Positions 48,068 through 58,194 of a stretch of 64,000 bases of DNA are shown one piece after another; within the stretch, counting starts at the first letter, position 1; the number at the start of each line of letters is the position of its first letter. Origin of the DNA: Blattabacterium cuenoti (GTDB lineage: Bacteria > Bacteroidota > Bacteroidia > Flavobacteriales > Blattabacteriaceae). Location: the NCBI RefSeq assembly GCF_014252435.1, contig NZ_CP059220.1:124001-188000 (forward strand). Direction: 5' to 3'. A program made the translations under genes and the position numbers. The notes beneath the pieces were generated by a model. The model made no database searches and was not told where the DNA came from. It was given only the letters and a program-made list of their open reading frames with translations.

Positions 48068-48640
48068 TTATTTTTTAGGTGTCAATATCATATACATTCT
48101 TTTTCCTTCCATGATAGGCATTTGCTCTACTTTTCCATATTCTTCAATTTCTTCTGCAAATTTTAATAATTTCATTTTTCCCTGTTCTTTATATACAATG
48201 GAACGTCCTTTAAAGAAAACAAATACTTTAACTTTGTCTCCTCGCATTAAAAATTTTTCAGCACTTTTTATTTTAACTTTTCCATCGTGATCTCCGATTT
48301 GAGGACCAAATCGGATTTCTTTCGTATTGACTTTAACTTGTTTTGCTTTAAATTGTTTTTTTCTTTTTTTTTGTTCGTATAAAAATTTCTTATAATCTAG
48401 TATTTTACAAACTGGAGGATTCAGCTTAGGATTAATCTCTACTAAATCTAAATTTCTCTCTTTTGCAATGGGTATAATTTCTTGGGTAGGATATATTCCA
48501 TTTTTTATGGATAAATCTCCAACTAAACGAATGGTATGAGATCCAATTTTTTTATTGATACGATATTCTTCTTTTTTTCTTGGAATTGGTCTACGGATTC
48601 GTTTTCTTCTATTTCCTTTTGAAAACTTCTTTTTGATAAT
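48068..48640 (-). CDS. infC: Translation initiation factor IF-3 with AUU start codon
   Basis: This 190-aa factor prevents premature subunit joining and checks start codons. The frame, from TAA at 48070-48068 upward, gives [27 protein letters not shown] and [16 protein letters not shown] in the N-domain, and [20 protein letters not shown] and [14 protein letters not shown] in the C-domain. The first in-frame ATG is far inside the C-domain, so the start must be non-AUG. ATT at 48640-48638 fits (then [13 protein letters not shown]), and a TAA lies six codons upstream. AUU starts on infC are known from E. coli, where IF-3 represses its own translation. The start overlaps thrS by 32 nt. Confidence 0.95.
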   Translation of the reverse strand: MIKKKFSKGNRRKRIRRPIPRKKEEYRINKKIGSHTIRLVGDLSIKNGIYPTQEIIPIAKERNLDLVEINPKLNPPVCKILDYKKFLYEQKKRKKQFKAKQVKVNTKEIRFGPQIGDHDGKVKIKSAEKFLMRGDKVKVFVFFKGRSIVYKEQGKMKLLKFAEEIEEYGKVEQMPIMEGKRMYMILTPKK

Positions 48641-49895
48641 ATACAGTTTTAAAGTTTACTTTATCCAAAATTATTTGTATTCCATCATGAATAGGGTAAT
48701 ATCCTATATGACCTAAGCCATGACCTCGTAATGAAATCATTTCATTCTCTTTTTCTTTGTATCCTAAAATAATCATGTAAGGAATTTTATCATTTTCAGA
48801 ATCACGAATTTTTTTATTAATTTTTTCATTTCTTTCGTCAATAAAAGAACGTATATCATGATTTGATATCAAATTTAAAATTTTTTTTGCATACATGATA
48901 TATTTATCACTAATAGGAAGTATGACTACTTGATATGGAACGATCCATGAAGGGAGTTTTCCTTTTGTATGCTCTATCATTATAGCTATAATCCGTTCTA
49001 AAGATCCAAAAGGAGCTCTATGTATCATAACTGGTCTACATTTATCATTATATTTTCCTCTATAGTACAAATTAAATATTTCAGGTAAATTATAATCAAT
49101 TTGAATTGTTCCAAGTTGCCAGCTCCTATCTAAGGAATCTTTGATCAAAAAATCTAATTTTGGGCCATAAAATGCTGCTTCTCCATAATTAATAGATGCA
49201 TTGATTTTTTCATTTTTTACTAATTGTAGTATGATTTTCTCAGCTTTATCCCAATTTTCTTTTGATCCTATATAATAATCATGTTTTTTTGGATCTCTAA
49301 GAGAAATTCGAATTTTATATTTGGAGAAACCCAAACATTGGAATACATAAAATACCAAATTGATTACTTTTTTAAATTCTTCTAAGAGTTGATCATATGT
49401 GCAAAAAATATGTGCATCATCTTGCGTAAAAGATCGAACACGCGTTAATCCATGAATTTCTCCACTTTGTTCATACCGATACACAGTTCCAAATTCCGAG
49501 AATCGTTTAGGAAGATCTCGGTAAGACCATTCTTGAGATTTATATATTTCACAATGATGAGGACAATTCATTGGTTTTAAAAGAAACTCTTCTCCTTTAT
49601 GAGGAGTTTGGATAGGTTGAAAACTGTCTTTTCCATATTTATTCCAATGACCACTTTTTATATATAATTTTTTGTGTCCAATATGTGGAGTAATAACCAT
49701 TTCATATCCTGATTTTTTTTGAATTTCGTTTAAAAATTTTTCTAGATTATTTCTAATTGTAGCTCCTTTCGGCAACCACAATGGTAATCCAGCACCTACT
49801 CTATCAGAAAACATGAATAATTTTAATTTTTTTCCTATTTTTCTATGATCTCTATCATCAATATTTTCTTTCGATAATACAGTAGATTTATCCAT
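48609..49895 (-). CDS. thrS: Threonyl-tRNA synthetase, catalytic and anticodon domains only
   Basis: This 428-aa class II synthetase charges tRNA-Thr. The catalytic core is complete, with zinc ligands C111 (KPMNCPHH), H162 (DDAHIF) and H292 (MIHRAPFGSLER) spaced almost as in E. coli (C334, H385, H511), and the C-terminal anticodon-binding domain is present. What E. coli has before the core, about 220 residues of TGS and editing domains, is absent: the ATG at 49895 is followed almost at once by HRKIGKKLKLF, and glpF lies 13 bp upstream. Proofreading of Ser-tRNA-Thr in cis is therefore impossible. Its end overlaps infC by 32 nt. Confidence 0.95.
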   Translation of the reverse strand: MDKSTVLSKENIDDRDHRKIGKKLKLFMFSDRVGAGLPLWLPKGATIRNNLEKFLNEIQKKSGYEMVITPHIGHKKLYIKSGHWNKYGKDSFQPIQTPHKGEEFLLKPMNCPHHCEIYKSQEWSYRDLPKRFSEFGTVYRYEQSGEIHGLTRVRSFTQDDAHIFCTYDQLLEEFKKVINLVFYVFQCLGFSKYKIRISLRDPKKHDYYIGSKENWDKAEKIILQLVKNEKINASINYGEAAFYGPKLDFLIKDSLDRSWQLGTIQIDYNLPEIFNLYYRGKYNDKCRPVMIHRAPFGSLERIIAIMIEHTKGKLPSWIVPYQVVILPISDKYIMYAKKILNLISNHDIRSFIDERNEKINKKIRDSENDKIPYMIILGYKEKENEMISLRGHGLGHIGYYPIHDGIQIILDKVNFKTVYYQKEVFKRK

Positions 49896-49908
49896 GATAA
49901 ATAGATTG

Positions 49909-50655
49909 TTATTTTAATAAAAATAAGTATAACATTGAAGCTAAAATACATCCTAAAATAGGACCTATTATGGGTATAATAGAATATTTCCAGTATATAT
50001 TTCCTTTGTTAGGTATTGGTATAATAGAATAAATGATTCTAGGACCTAAATCCCTCACAGGATTAATAGCAGGACCAGTAGAACCACCTAAAGATAAAAC
50101 AATACCCAAAATAACCAAAGCAGGAGGTAAGGCTCCTAAAGAACCTAAACCAATTGGATATTTTTTTTCAAGAAAAAAAAAGGAACCTTCCGTTGTTAAA
50201 AAAAGGGAAATAAAAATAAACATAAAAGTAGCTAAAACTTCACTAATTAGATTCGAATATAAATTATTAATGGATGGAATCGTTACAAAAACAGATAACT
50301 TATCTTGTTCATTTTTTGTTTCATAAAAAAAATCCTTATATAGAAGCCATACAAGTAAAGAACCCAACATAGAACCAATTAATTGAGACATAATATACAA
50401 TGGAACTAAATTCCAATTAAATTTTCCAATTATAGCTAAACTTATTGTTACACATGGATTCAAATGAGCGCCGCTATAAGGAGCAGCAACTAATACACTC
50501 ATAAAAACGGCTAAAGCCCATCCTAATGTAATTGTCAACCATGATCTATGATTACTCGATCCTTTTGTTTTTGATAAAATAACATTTGCAACTACACCAT
50601 TTCCCAATAATATTAAAATTGTAGTACCAATGATTTCTGCATATACTTTTGTCAT
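49909..50655 (-). CDS. glpF: Glycerol uptake facilitator (aquaglyceroporin)
   Basis: This 248-aa MIP-family channel has six predicted membrane helices and two pore loops. The loops are HLNPCVT (N66-P67-C68) and AINPVRDLGPR (N198-P199-V200) instead of the usual NPA pair. R201 for the selectivity filter and the glycerol-channel aspartate D202 are kept, and genes glpK and glpD are upstream, so glycerol is the likely solute. I start at the ATG at 50655 (MTKVYAEIIG); a TTG at 50676 is the alternative. Confidence 0.93.
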   Translation of the reverse strand: MTKVYAEIIGTTILILLGNGVVANVILSKTKGSSNHRSWLTITLGWALAVFMSVLVAAPYSGAHLNPCVTISLAIIGKFNWNLVPLYIMSQLIGSMLGSLLVWLLYKDFFYETKNEQDKLSVFVTIPSINNLYSNLISEVLATFMFIFISLFLTTEGSFFFLEKKYPIGLGSLGALPPALVILGIVLSLGGSTGPAINPVRDLGPRIIYSIIPIPNKGNIYWKYSIIPIIGPILGCILASMLYLFLLK

Positions 50656-50710
50656 TATTTTATTTTTATGATGCAATAAATAAACAATAAATATATATAA
50701 TAAATATGAT

Positions 50711-52204
50711 CTATTCTTGAATGGACCATGAACGAGTAGTTTTGATTGCTTTTTTCCACCCTTGAATTCGTTCTATACGACTATTCATTTTTTTAGGTTC
50801 AAAAACTTTTTCCAATTGCCATTTATTTTGAATATCTTCTAAACTACTCCAATAGTTTACAGCTAGTCCAGATAAATATGCAGCTCCTGCGGCAGTTAAT
50901 TCCGATATCTTTGATTTTACTACTCTCACGTTTAAAATATCAGATTGAAATTGCATTAATAATTGATTAACAGTTGCTCCTCCATCTACACGAATTTCTT
51001 TTATAGAAATACCCGAATCGGCTTCCATTGCTTTCAATACATCCATATTCTGAAATGCAATACTTTCTAATGCAGCACGAACAATATGAGCAGAAGAAGT
51101 ACCTCTCGTTATTCCAACAATAGTACCTCTTGCTTTCTGATCCCAATATGGAGCACCTAATCCAGAAAAAGCAGGAACAATGTATAATCCTTCTGTATTT
51201 TCTACTGAATTTGCTAATTTTTCCGCATCATGTGATGATATCAGTATCCCTAATCCATCTCTAAGCCACTGTATAACGGCTCCTGCAATAAAAACACTTC
51301 CTTCTAAAGCATATTGAACTTCATTTTTAATTTTCCAAGCTATAGTCGTTATCAGATTATTTTGAGAAAAAACAGGATTATTTCCAACGTTCATAAGCAT
51401 AAAACATCCTGTTCCATAAGTATTTTTTACCATTCCAACTTTAGTGCACATTTGACCAAATAATGAAGCTTGCTGATCTCCTGCAATTCCTGATATGGGA
51501 ATTTTATGTGAAAGGATGTGTCCGGTTGTATAACCGAATATTTCACTGGAAGATTTCACTTCTGGTAACATAGTTATTGGAATATCAAATAAATTAATTA
51601 ACTCATTATCCCAATGAAGAGTATGAATATTAAATAACATAGTACGAGAAGCGTTTGTTACGTCCGTAACATGAATTTTTTTTCCCGTTAAATTCCATAT
51701 TAACCATGAATCAATAGTTCCAAACGCCAATGTTCCAGAAATTGATTTTTTTCTAGCTCCAGATACATTATCTAATATCCATTTAATTTTTGTAGCAGAA
51801 AAATAAGGGTCAATAACAAGTCCAGTTTTTTTTCTAATCATATCTGTCAATCCTTCTTTTTTCAGAAAATCGCAGTATGTCGAAGTTCTTCTATCTTGCC
51901 ATACTATAGCATTGAAAATAGGGATTCCCGTTGTCTTATCCCATACAACAGTTGTTTCTCTTTGATTTGTAATTCCTATAGATATAATATTTTTTCCTTC
52001 TAAATTTGCTTTTAGAATGGCTTCTAGAGCAACAGAAGCTTGTGTTGTCCATATTTCTTCTGCATTATGTTCTACCCATCCTGGATAAGGATATATTTGT
52101 GTAAATTCTCTTTGAGCTATGGAAATAATATTTCCTACTTTATCAAATACAATTGCTCTAGAACTAGTAGTTCCTTGATCTAAGGATAATACATATTTTT
52201 TCAT
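50711..52204 (-). CDS. glpK: Glycerol kinase
   Basis: This 497-aa FGGY kinase phosphorylates glycerol to glycerol-3-phosphate. The N-terminus [16 protein letters not shown], the substrate-contacting [10 protein letters not shown] and WQDRRT segments and the ATP-site [10 protein letters not shown] and YGTGCFML motifs are intact. I prefer the ATG at 52204 ([11 protein letters not shown]), which matches E. coli GlpK. The ATG at 52240 would add 12 residues and overlap glpD by 8 nt. It is the middle gene of glpD-glpK-glpF. Confidence 0.97.
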   Translation of the reverse strand: MKKYVLSLDQGTTSSRAIVFDKVGNIISIAQREFTQIYPYPGWVEHNAEEIWTTQASVALEAILKANLEGKNIISIGITNQRETTVVWDKTTGIPIFNAIVWQDRRTSTYCDFLKKEGLTDMIRKKTGLVIDPYFSATKIKWILDNVSGARKKSISGTLAFGTIDSWLIWNLTGKKIHVTDVTNASRTMLFNIHTLHWDNELINLFDIPITMLPEVKSSSEIFGYTTGHILSHKIPISGIAGDQQASLFGQMCTKVGMVKNTYGTGCFMLMNVGNNPVFSQNNLITTIAWKIKNEVQYALEGSVFIAGAVIQWLRDGLGILISSHDAEKLANSVENTEGLYIVPAFSGLGAPYWDQKARGTIVGITRGTSSAHIVRAALESIAFQNMDVLKAMEADSGISIKEIRVDGGATVNQLLMQFQSDILNVRVVKSKISELTAAGAAYLSGLAVNYWSSLEDIQNKWQLEKVFEPKKMNSRIERIQGWKKAIKTTRSWSIQE

Positions 52205-52232
52205 AAAAAAAGAAGGATTATTATAACTTGTT

Positions 52233-53858
52233 TCAAACATTGGGATAATAATAATGCATAGCTAATTTTTTGAAAGAATCTATCTGTGATTCTTCCCATT
52301 TTTTATCACGAGAAAGTTCCTTTGCCATTAATGATGCTATTTTTGGAGCTATATCAATCGCATATTTTGCATTTAAAAATAATAAACGAAATCTTCTCGC
52401 CAGTACATCCTCAATAGTTCTAGCCATTTCATATCGAACCATCCATACAACTTCTGCTTCAGTAAAATAAGGATAAAAAGAATAGTGATGATGTCGAAAT
52501 AGGGATTTTCCCAAAAAAGGATTTTCTTTAATAAATTTTTTTATATGATGTATATCTTTTCCATATTTATTCCAATAAACATGACTTTCATTCGTTTCTT
52601 TAACATCATATCCATATATTTTAAGATTTTTTGTAATAGAAGGTTTTTTTTTAAAATTTCCTATTTCAATAGCTTTATCTACTGTATCTTCAGCCATTTT
52701 TCTATATGTAGTCCATTTTCCTCCTATAATACTTATTAATCCAGAAGAACTAACTATCAGTTTGTGATTTCTGGAAAGATCTTTTGTTTTTCCTTCAATA
52801 GAATCATTATGTGAAACAAAAAGAGGACGTAACCCAGAAAAAACACTTAATATATCATGTTTTTTAGGAATTAATAGAAAATACTTTTGAAATGTATGTA
52901 ATATAAAATTTATTTCTTTTTCTAAAGGAATGGGTTCTAAAAGACATTTTTCTAAAAATGTATCCGTAGTTCCAACTAATACATGATCATACCATGGAAC
53001 ACAAAATAAAATTCTACCGTCTGATGTTTTTGGAATAACAAGAGCTTTTTTACTGATAAAAAAAGACTTATTTAATACAATATGAGTACCTTGGCTAGGT
53101 TTTATCAAAAAAGGTGGTTGTGTTGAAACATTATCCATTTTCAATATAGAATCGGAGAATACTCCCGTAGCATTTATCACTACTTTTGAATAGATCAAAT
53201 ATTCTTTTTTTGTTTCCATATCACATGCTACAACTCCATGTATTTTATTTTTTTCTTTTTTTAAAAGATTAATTACTCGAAAATAATTAAGTAAAACTCC
53301 TCCTTTTTGTACACAAGTTTGTGCTAAATTAATAGCTAAACGAGAATCATCAAATTGACCATCGTAATATAAAATACCTCCTTTTAATTTTTCAATTTTA
53401 ATTTCAGGTATATTTTGAATAACTTCTCTTTTAGATAAAAAAATGGATTTTCCAAAACTTAAAGCCCCAGACATCCATTCATATATTTTCAACCCAGTCC
53501 AATATAATAAACCCATTTTCCAATTAAAAATTGGAATAATAAATTGTTGTTTTTTTACTAAATGTGGAGCGTTTTTTAAAAGAAAACCTCTCTCTCGTAA
53601 AGCTTCATAAACTAATTTTATATTTCCTTGGGCAAGATATCGAATTCCACCATGAACTAATTTTGTACTACGACTAGAAGTTGCTTTAGAAAAATCAGAC
53701 TGTTCTAAAAGAAGAGTTTTATATCCTCTAGAAGAAGAATCTAAAGCAATACCCAATCCTGTAGCCCCGCCTCCAATAATAATAATATCCCAAACATTGA
53801 CATCTTCTAAAATGTTTAAAAAATGATCTCTATTTAGAAAACCTTTCATCATGATCAT
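52233..53858 (-). CDS. glpD: Glycerol-3-phosphate dehydrogenase (FAD-dependent)
   Basis: This 541-aa membrane-associated flavoprotein oxidises glycerol-3-phosphate to dihydroxyacetone phosphate and passes electrons to quinone. The FAD-binding [17 protein letters not shown] lies near residue 28; [19 protein letters not shown] and [18 protein letters not shown] are GlpD/GlpO signatures. With glpK and glpF it forms a complete glycerol uptake and oxidation route. A weak promoter-like TTG-N16-TACATTTT lies just upstream, between it and ffh. Confidence 0.96.
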   Translation of the reverse strand: MIMMKGFLNRDHFLNILEDVNVWDIIIIGGGATGLGIALDSSSRGYKTLLLEQSDFSKATSSRSTKLVHGGIRYLAQGNIKLVYEALRERGFLLKNAPHLVKKQQFIIPIFNWKMGLLYWTGLKIYEWMSGALSFGKSIFLSKREVIQNIPEIKIEKLKGGILYYDGQFDDSRLAINLAQTCVQKGGVLLNYFRVINLLKKEKNKIHGVVACDMETKKEYLIYSKVVINATGVFSDSILKMDNVSTQPPFLIKPSQGTHIVLNKSFFISKKALVIPKTSDGRILFCVPWYDHVLVGTTDTFLEKCLLEPIPLEKEINFILHTFQKYFLLIPKKHDILSVFSGLRPLFVSHNDSIEGKTKDLSRNHKLIVSSSGLISIIGGKWTTYRKMAEDTVDKAIEIGNFKKKPSITKNLKIYGYDVKETNESHVYWNKYGKDIHHIKKFIKENPFLGKSLFRHHHYSFYPYFTEAEVVWMVRYEMARTIEDVLARRFRLLFLNAKYAIDIAPKIASLMAKELSRDKKWEESQIDSFKKLAMHYYYPNV

Positions 53859-53918
53859 AAAAAATAATTTGAAAAAAAATGTAAATATTGATATTTTGAC
53901 AATTCTTGACGAACAAAA

Positions 53919-55277
53919 TTAATTAAATTTATTTGATTGATTCATCATTTCTGAAATAAAATTTTTCATCATTTTCTTACTATCCGAATTAGAATTTATT
54001 TTTTTCATCATTTTACTAATGTCATTAAATTGTTTCAAAAAAAAATTAACATCATTTAAGGATGTTCCAGAACCTTTGCTTATCCTTTTTTTTCTTTGAA
54101 TATCACAAACTATTTTCGGATTATTTCTTTCATAAGGAGTCATAGAATAAATAATAGATTCTATCTTTTTAAAAGAATGAGTATTCCCAATACCAATATT
54201 GGAAGAAACATATTGACTCAATCCTGGAATCATAGATATCAAGTTTTTAATATTTCCTATTTTTTTGATTTGTTTTATCTGTTCCAATAAATCATTAAAA
54301 TCAAAACAGTTTTTTGAAATTTTTTGATATAATTTTTTTGTTTTCTTTTCATCAAACTTTTCTTGAACTTTTTCTACTAAAGAGACAATATCTCCCATAC
54401 CCAATATCCGATTAGCTATCCTATCCGGATGAAAAACTTCCAAATCATCGATTTTTTCTCCATTACTGATAAATTTAATAGGTTTACCAATTATACTAGA
54501 AATAGTTAAAGCAGAACCACCTTTACTATCTCCATCTAATTTTGTCATTACAATTCCATCAAAATGTAATATTTTTGAAAATGAATCTGCGGTATGAATA
54601 GCGTCTTGCCCTGTCATAGAATCAACAACAAATAAAATTTCATTTGGATTAGAACATTTTTTGATAATTTGTATTTCTTTCATCATGATTTGATCAATAG
54701 CAAGTCGACCAGCTGTATCAATAATAATCACATTTTTTTTCAATTTTGCAGCGTATAAAATAGATTCATTTATTATACTCGTAATGTTCCCTGTTTTCAT
54801 CGAAAATACAGAAATATCTTTTTTTTTGGCAAGGAAATGTAATTGTGCAATGGCAGCTGGCCTATGTATATCTGCAGCAACTAATAAAGGATTATGATTT
54901 TTTTTTTTTAAAAAAAAAGCAAGTTTAGAAGAAAAAGATGTTTTTCCACTTCCTTGCAATCCACATATTAAAATGATAGTAGGATTTTTGGAAAGATCTA
55001 TTTTTACATTTTTACCCCCCATAAGAGATACTAATTCATCATATACTATTTTGACAATTAACTGTTTTGGATTTAAAGAATTTAAAACCTTTGTTCCAAT
55101 AGATTTTTCTCGAATTTTTCGAATAAACTCTTTTACAACGTGATAATTAACATCTGCATCTATAAGGGATTTACCTATTTCTTTAATAGAAGATGCTATA
55201 TTAGTATCTGTAATATGACCTTTTCCTTTTAGGATATGAAAAGCTTGATTTATTTTATTTTGTAAATTTTCAAACAT
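53919..55277 (-). CDS. ffh: Signal recognition particle protein Ffh
   Basis: This 452-aa GTPase binds 4.5S RNA and targets nascent membrane proteins to the Sec machinery through FtsY. It has the N domain helices (about 1-95), GTPase motifs GLQGSGKT (106-113), DTAGRL and TKLDGD, and a methionine-rich M domain with the RNA-binding RISKGSGTS helix and an ending rich in M and N. The SRP RNA and FtsY genes are not in the window. It lies 14 bp after argS and 60 bp before glpD. Confidence 0.97.
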   Translation of the reverse strand: MFENLQNKINQAFHILKGKGHITDTNIASSIKEIGKSLIDADVNYHVVKEFIRKIREKSIGTKVLNSLNPKQLIVKIVYDELVSLMGGKNVKIDLSKNPTIILICGLQGSGKTSFSSKLAFFLKKKNHNPLLVAADIHRPAAIAQLHFLAKKKDISVFSMKTGNITSIINESILYAAKLKKNVIIIDTAGRLAIDQIMMKEIQIIKKCSNPNEILFVVDSMTGQDAIHTADSFSKILHFDGIVMTKLDGDSKGGSALTISSIIGKPIKFISNGEKIDDLEVFHPDRIANRILGMGDIVSLVEKVQEKFDEKKTKKLYQKISKNCFDFNDLLEQIKQIKKIGNIKNLISMIPGLSQYVSSNIGIGNTHSFKKIESIIYSMTPYERNNPKIVCDIQRKKRISKGSGTSLNDVNFFLKQFNDISKMMKKINSNSDSKKMMKNFISEMMNQSNKFN

Positions 55278-55291
55278 AATTAAATATTTTT

Positions 55292-57052
55292 TTACATTCT
55301 TTCAATCATATCGATTCCTAATAAATTCATGCCTAATTTTATGGTATTTCCTGTAATATGAACGAGGTTCATGCGAAAATTACTTCGAATGACATTTTTC
55401 GGATTGATTAATTTTTTATTTTGATAAAAATGATTGAATAACTTAGAAACTTCGTATATATAATTAGCTAATAAAGATGGATTAAAATTTAAATATGATT
55501 TGTTTAATACGAAAGGATATTTTTGAAGAATTTTTATCATACATTTCTCATATGTATTTAATGTAATAGTAAACCAATCATAATGAGTAATAGAACATAC
55601 ATCAAAAAATTTTTTTTCGATAGAACGAATTCTAGAATAAGTATATTGAATATATGTACCTGTATTTCCTTTCATATCGATTGATTTATTGGTATCGAAA
55701 ATAATTTCTTTTTTGGGGTCTATCTTAAGAAAATAAAATTTTAAAGCTCCTAAACCTAGTATTTTATAACTTTCTTTTTTTTTATCTATTAAAGATTTTT
55801 TTAGAAATTTTTTTTCTGCAATTTTGATCATATTTACAATAATATTATCTGCATTTACAACATTCCCTTTTCTAGATTTCATTTTACCACTTGGTAAAGA
55901 AACCATTTCATATGATAAATGATGTAATTTATCAACCCATAAATATCCTAAACGTTTTAATATTTTGAAAAGAACTTGAAAATGATAATCTTGTTCTTTC
56001 CCTACGATATAAATTAATCGATCAATTTTATGTTTTCTAAAACGTTCTACTGCATTTCCTATATCTTGCGTAATATATAAAGAAGTTTGGTCTGATCTTA
56101 ACAAAAGTTTTTCATCGAATCCATCCTTTGTTAAGTCAATACAAATAGATCCATCTTGTTTTTGATAAAAAATTTTCTTATAAAGACCTTCTTGTACTAT
56201 ATCTCTTCCAATTTGAAAAATATCGCTTTCATACTCTGTCCAATCAAAACATATACCAAGATCTTTATAAGTTTTTTCAAACCCACTATAGACCCATTCA
56301 TTCATCTTTTTCCATAAATGCATTGTTTGATGATCCCTATTTTCCCACTTTTTCAATAAACTTCTAGCTTCCTTTAATATCGGTACATCCACTTTTTGTT
56401 CTGGATCTTTTTTAGAAATATGTTTTATTTCATTTTGATAAAGATTCTCAAATAAATGATAATATTTTCCAACGAAATGATCTCCTTTCATTTGAACATC
56501 ATTAGGTGTTTGATCTGATCCAAATTTTTTCCAACAGAGCATCGACTTACAAATATGAATTCCTCTATCATTAATAATTTGAATTTTGGTAACTTTATGT
56601 CCAACAGCCTCTAATATGTTTGATAATGATGATCCTAGCAATGCATTCCTTAAATGACCTAAATGTAAGGGCTTATTTGCATTAGGTGAAGAATATTCGA
56701 TCATAATTTTTTTAGAAGAAATTTTGAACTTATAAAAATCTGGATTTAACATATTCATCAGAATATGAATATAGTAATCATTTGTAAAAATGAAATTTAA
56801 AAATCCTCCTACAATAGAAAATTGAATGGATTGATCGAATCGATTTTTTACATAATTACCTATTTCATATCCTATTTTTTCTACATGTTTATTGATTATT
56901 TTTGATAAAGGAAATAAAATTAAAGTCAGATCTCCTAAACAATTTTTTTTAGTATATTGAAACTTTAGTTTCGGAGAAGGATTTATTTTATATAGACATG
57001 AAATAGATTCTTTTGTTATTTCCTCTATAGATTGAAAAAAATGATCATTCAT
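55292..57052 (-). CDS. argS: Arginyl-tRNA synthetase
   Basis: This class I synthetase of about 586 aa charges tRNA-Arg. The HIGH motif appears as HLGH in NKPLHLGHLRNALLG, the KMSKS-like loop as KMKSRKGNVV, and the C-terminal DALR-type anticodon domain ends in MNLLGIDMIERM, typical of ArgRS. I prefer the ATG at 57052 (MNDHFFQSIEEI), which gives a normal N-terminus and a 17-bp gap to ilvE. The ATG at 57100 would overlap ilvE by 31 nt. Confidence 0.95.
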   Translation of the reverse strand: MNDHFFQSIEEITKESISCLYKINPSPKLKFQYTKKNCLGDLTLILFPLSKIINKHVEKIGYEIGNYVKNRFDQSIQFSIVGGFLNFIFTNDYYIHILMNMLNPDFYKFKISSKKIMIEYSSPNANKPLHLGHLRNALLGSSLSNILEAVGHKVTKIQIINDRGIHICKSMLCWKKFGSDQTPNDVQMKGDHFVGKYYHLFENLYQNEIKHISKKDPEQKVDVPILKEARSLLKKWENRDHQTMHLWKKMNEWVYSGFEKTYKDLGICFDWTEYESDIFQIGRDIVQEGLYKKIFYQKQDGSICIDLTKDGFDEKLLLRSDQTSLYITQDIGNAVERFRKHKIDRLIYIVGKEQDYHFQVLFKILKRLGYLWVDKLHHLSYEMVSLPSGKMKSRKGNVVNADNIIVNMIKIAEKKFLKKSLIDKKKESYKILGLGALKFYFLKIDPKKEIIFDTNKSIDMKGNTGTYIQYTYSRIRSIEKKFFDVCSITHYDWFTITLNTYEKCMIKILQKYPFVLNKSYLNFNPSLLANYIYEVSKLFNHFYQNKKLINPKNVIRSNFRMNLVHITGNTIKLGMNLLGIDMIERM

Positions 57053-57069
57053 AATGATAAACAAATCTT

Positions 57070-58131
57070 TTAAAAATATTTTTTTAATCGGAACCTCCAT
57101 CCAAAATCATCTTTTGATAAATTATGTTGTATATCTAATAATTTTTTTTTCAATTTTATAGACAATCTTTGATGAATAGGTAATTTAGGTAAAAAAAAAT
57201 TTTTATTTCGATAACTTATAATTTCAAAAAAATTGATAACAACAGCAGTTCCACATCCAAAAGCTTCTTTTAATTCTCCTTCTCTTATTCCTTCTATAAT
57301 CTCCGATACATTCAATTCTCTTTCTTCGACAACAATTCCTTCCTTTTTAGCTATAGATATGATACTTTTACAGGTAATTCCATTTAATATATTATCGTTT
57401 GCTTTTGGAGTGATTAACTTATTTTTAATCCAAAAAAACACATTCATAGTCCCAGATTCTTCTATTTTTGTATGTGTAGAAGAATCCGTCCATAATATTT
57501 GGTCATATCCTTTTTCATGTGCAAGTCTAGTTGGATAAAAAGAAGAAGCATAATTTCCAGCAGCCTTAGTAAAACCCACTCCTCCTGGAGCAGAACGACT
57601 GTATATTTCTTCAATTTTTACTTTTAAAGGATTTTTATAATAAGAACCTGCAGGAGTAGATACAATCATAAACATATAATCTTTAGCCGGTTTTGCTGAT
57701 AAAATTCCATTTTTTGCTATTAAAAAAGGACGAATATATAATGATTCTCCATATTTTTTAGGAATCCAATTTCTATCTATATCTATCAATCTTTGCAATC
57801 CTTCCATGAATATATATTCTGGAATTTTTGGCATTTCTAAACGAATAGCAGATTGATTGATTCTATTAAAATTTTCTTTTGGACGAAACAAAAAAACGTG
57901 ATTTTTTTTGTCTTTATATGCTTTCATTCCTTCAAATACAGCTTGACCATAATGAAAAACAGGAGATATAGGAGAAAGCATGATATCTCCAAAAGGCTTG
58001 ATCATCGAATTTTTCCATTTTCCATTTTTAAATTCAGAGCAAAACATATGATCCGAATAATGATTTCCAAAAGAAATATTATTAAAATTCATATTTTTTA
58101 TTCTTGAACATAATGTTTTTTTTATTTTCAT
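57070..58131 (-). CDS. ilvE: Branched-chain amino acid aminotransferase
   Basis: This 353-aa fold-type IV PLP enzyme interconverts leucine, isoleucine and valine with their 2-oxo acids. The PLP lysine is K189 (GFTKAAGNYASS). FHYGQAVFEGMKAY, YIRPFLIA and TDSSTHTKIEESGTMN match the group II (BCAT) form. It sits 63 bp downstream of the fused E1 dehydrogenase, so one makes the 2-oxo acids that the other could oxidise. The neighbour supports a branched-chain substrate for that dehydrogenase. Confidence 0.95.
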   Translation of the reverse strand: MKIKKTLCSRIKNMNFNNISFGNHYSDHMFCSEFKNGKWKNSMIKPFGDIMLSPISPVFHYGQAVFEGMKAYKDKKNHVFLFRPKENFNRINQSAIRLEMPKIPEYIFMEGLQRLIDIDRNWIPKKYGESLYIRPFLIAKNGILSAKPAKDYMFMIVSTPAGSYYKNPLKVKIEEIYSRSAPGGVGFTKAAGNYASSFYPTRLAHEKGYDQILWTDSSTHTKIEESGTMNVFFWIKNKLITPKANDNILNGITCKSIISIAKKEGIVVEERELNVSEIIEGIREGELKEAFGCGTAVVINFFEIISYRNKNFFLPKLPIHQRLSIKLKKKLLDIQHNLSKDDFGWRFRLKKYF

Positions 58132-58194
58132 AAAATTAAAAATATTAATACAAATGAATTAAAATACTTTTTTTTCCAAAAAAAAATCAAATGT

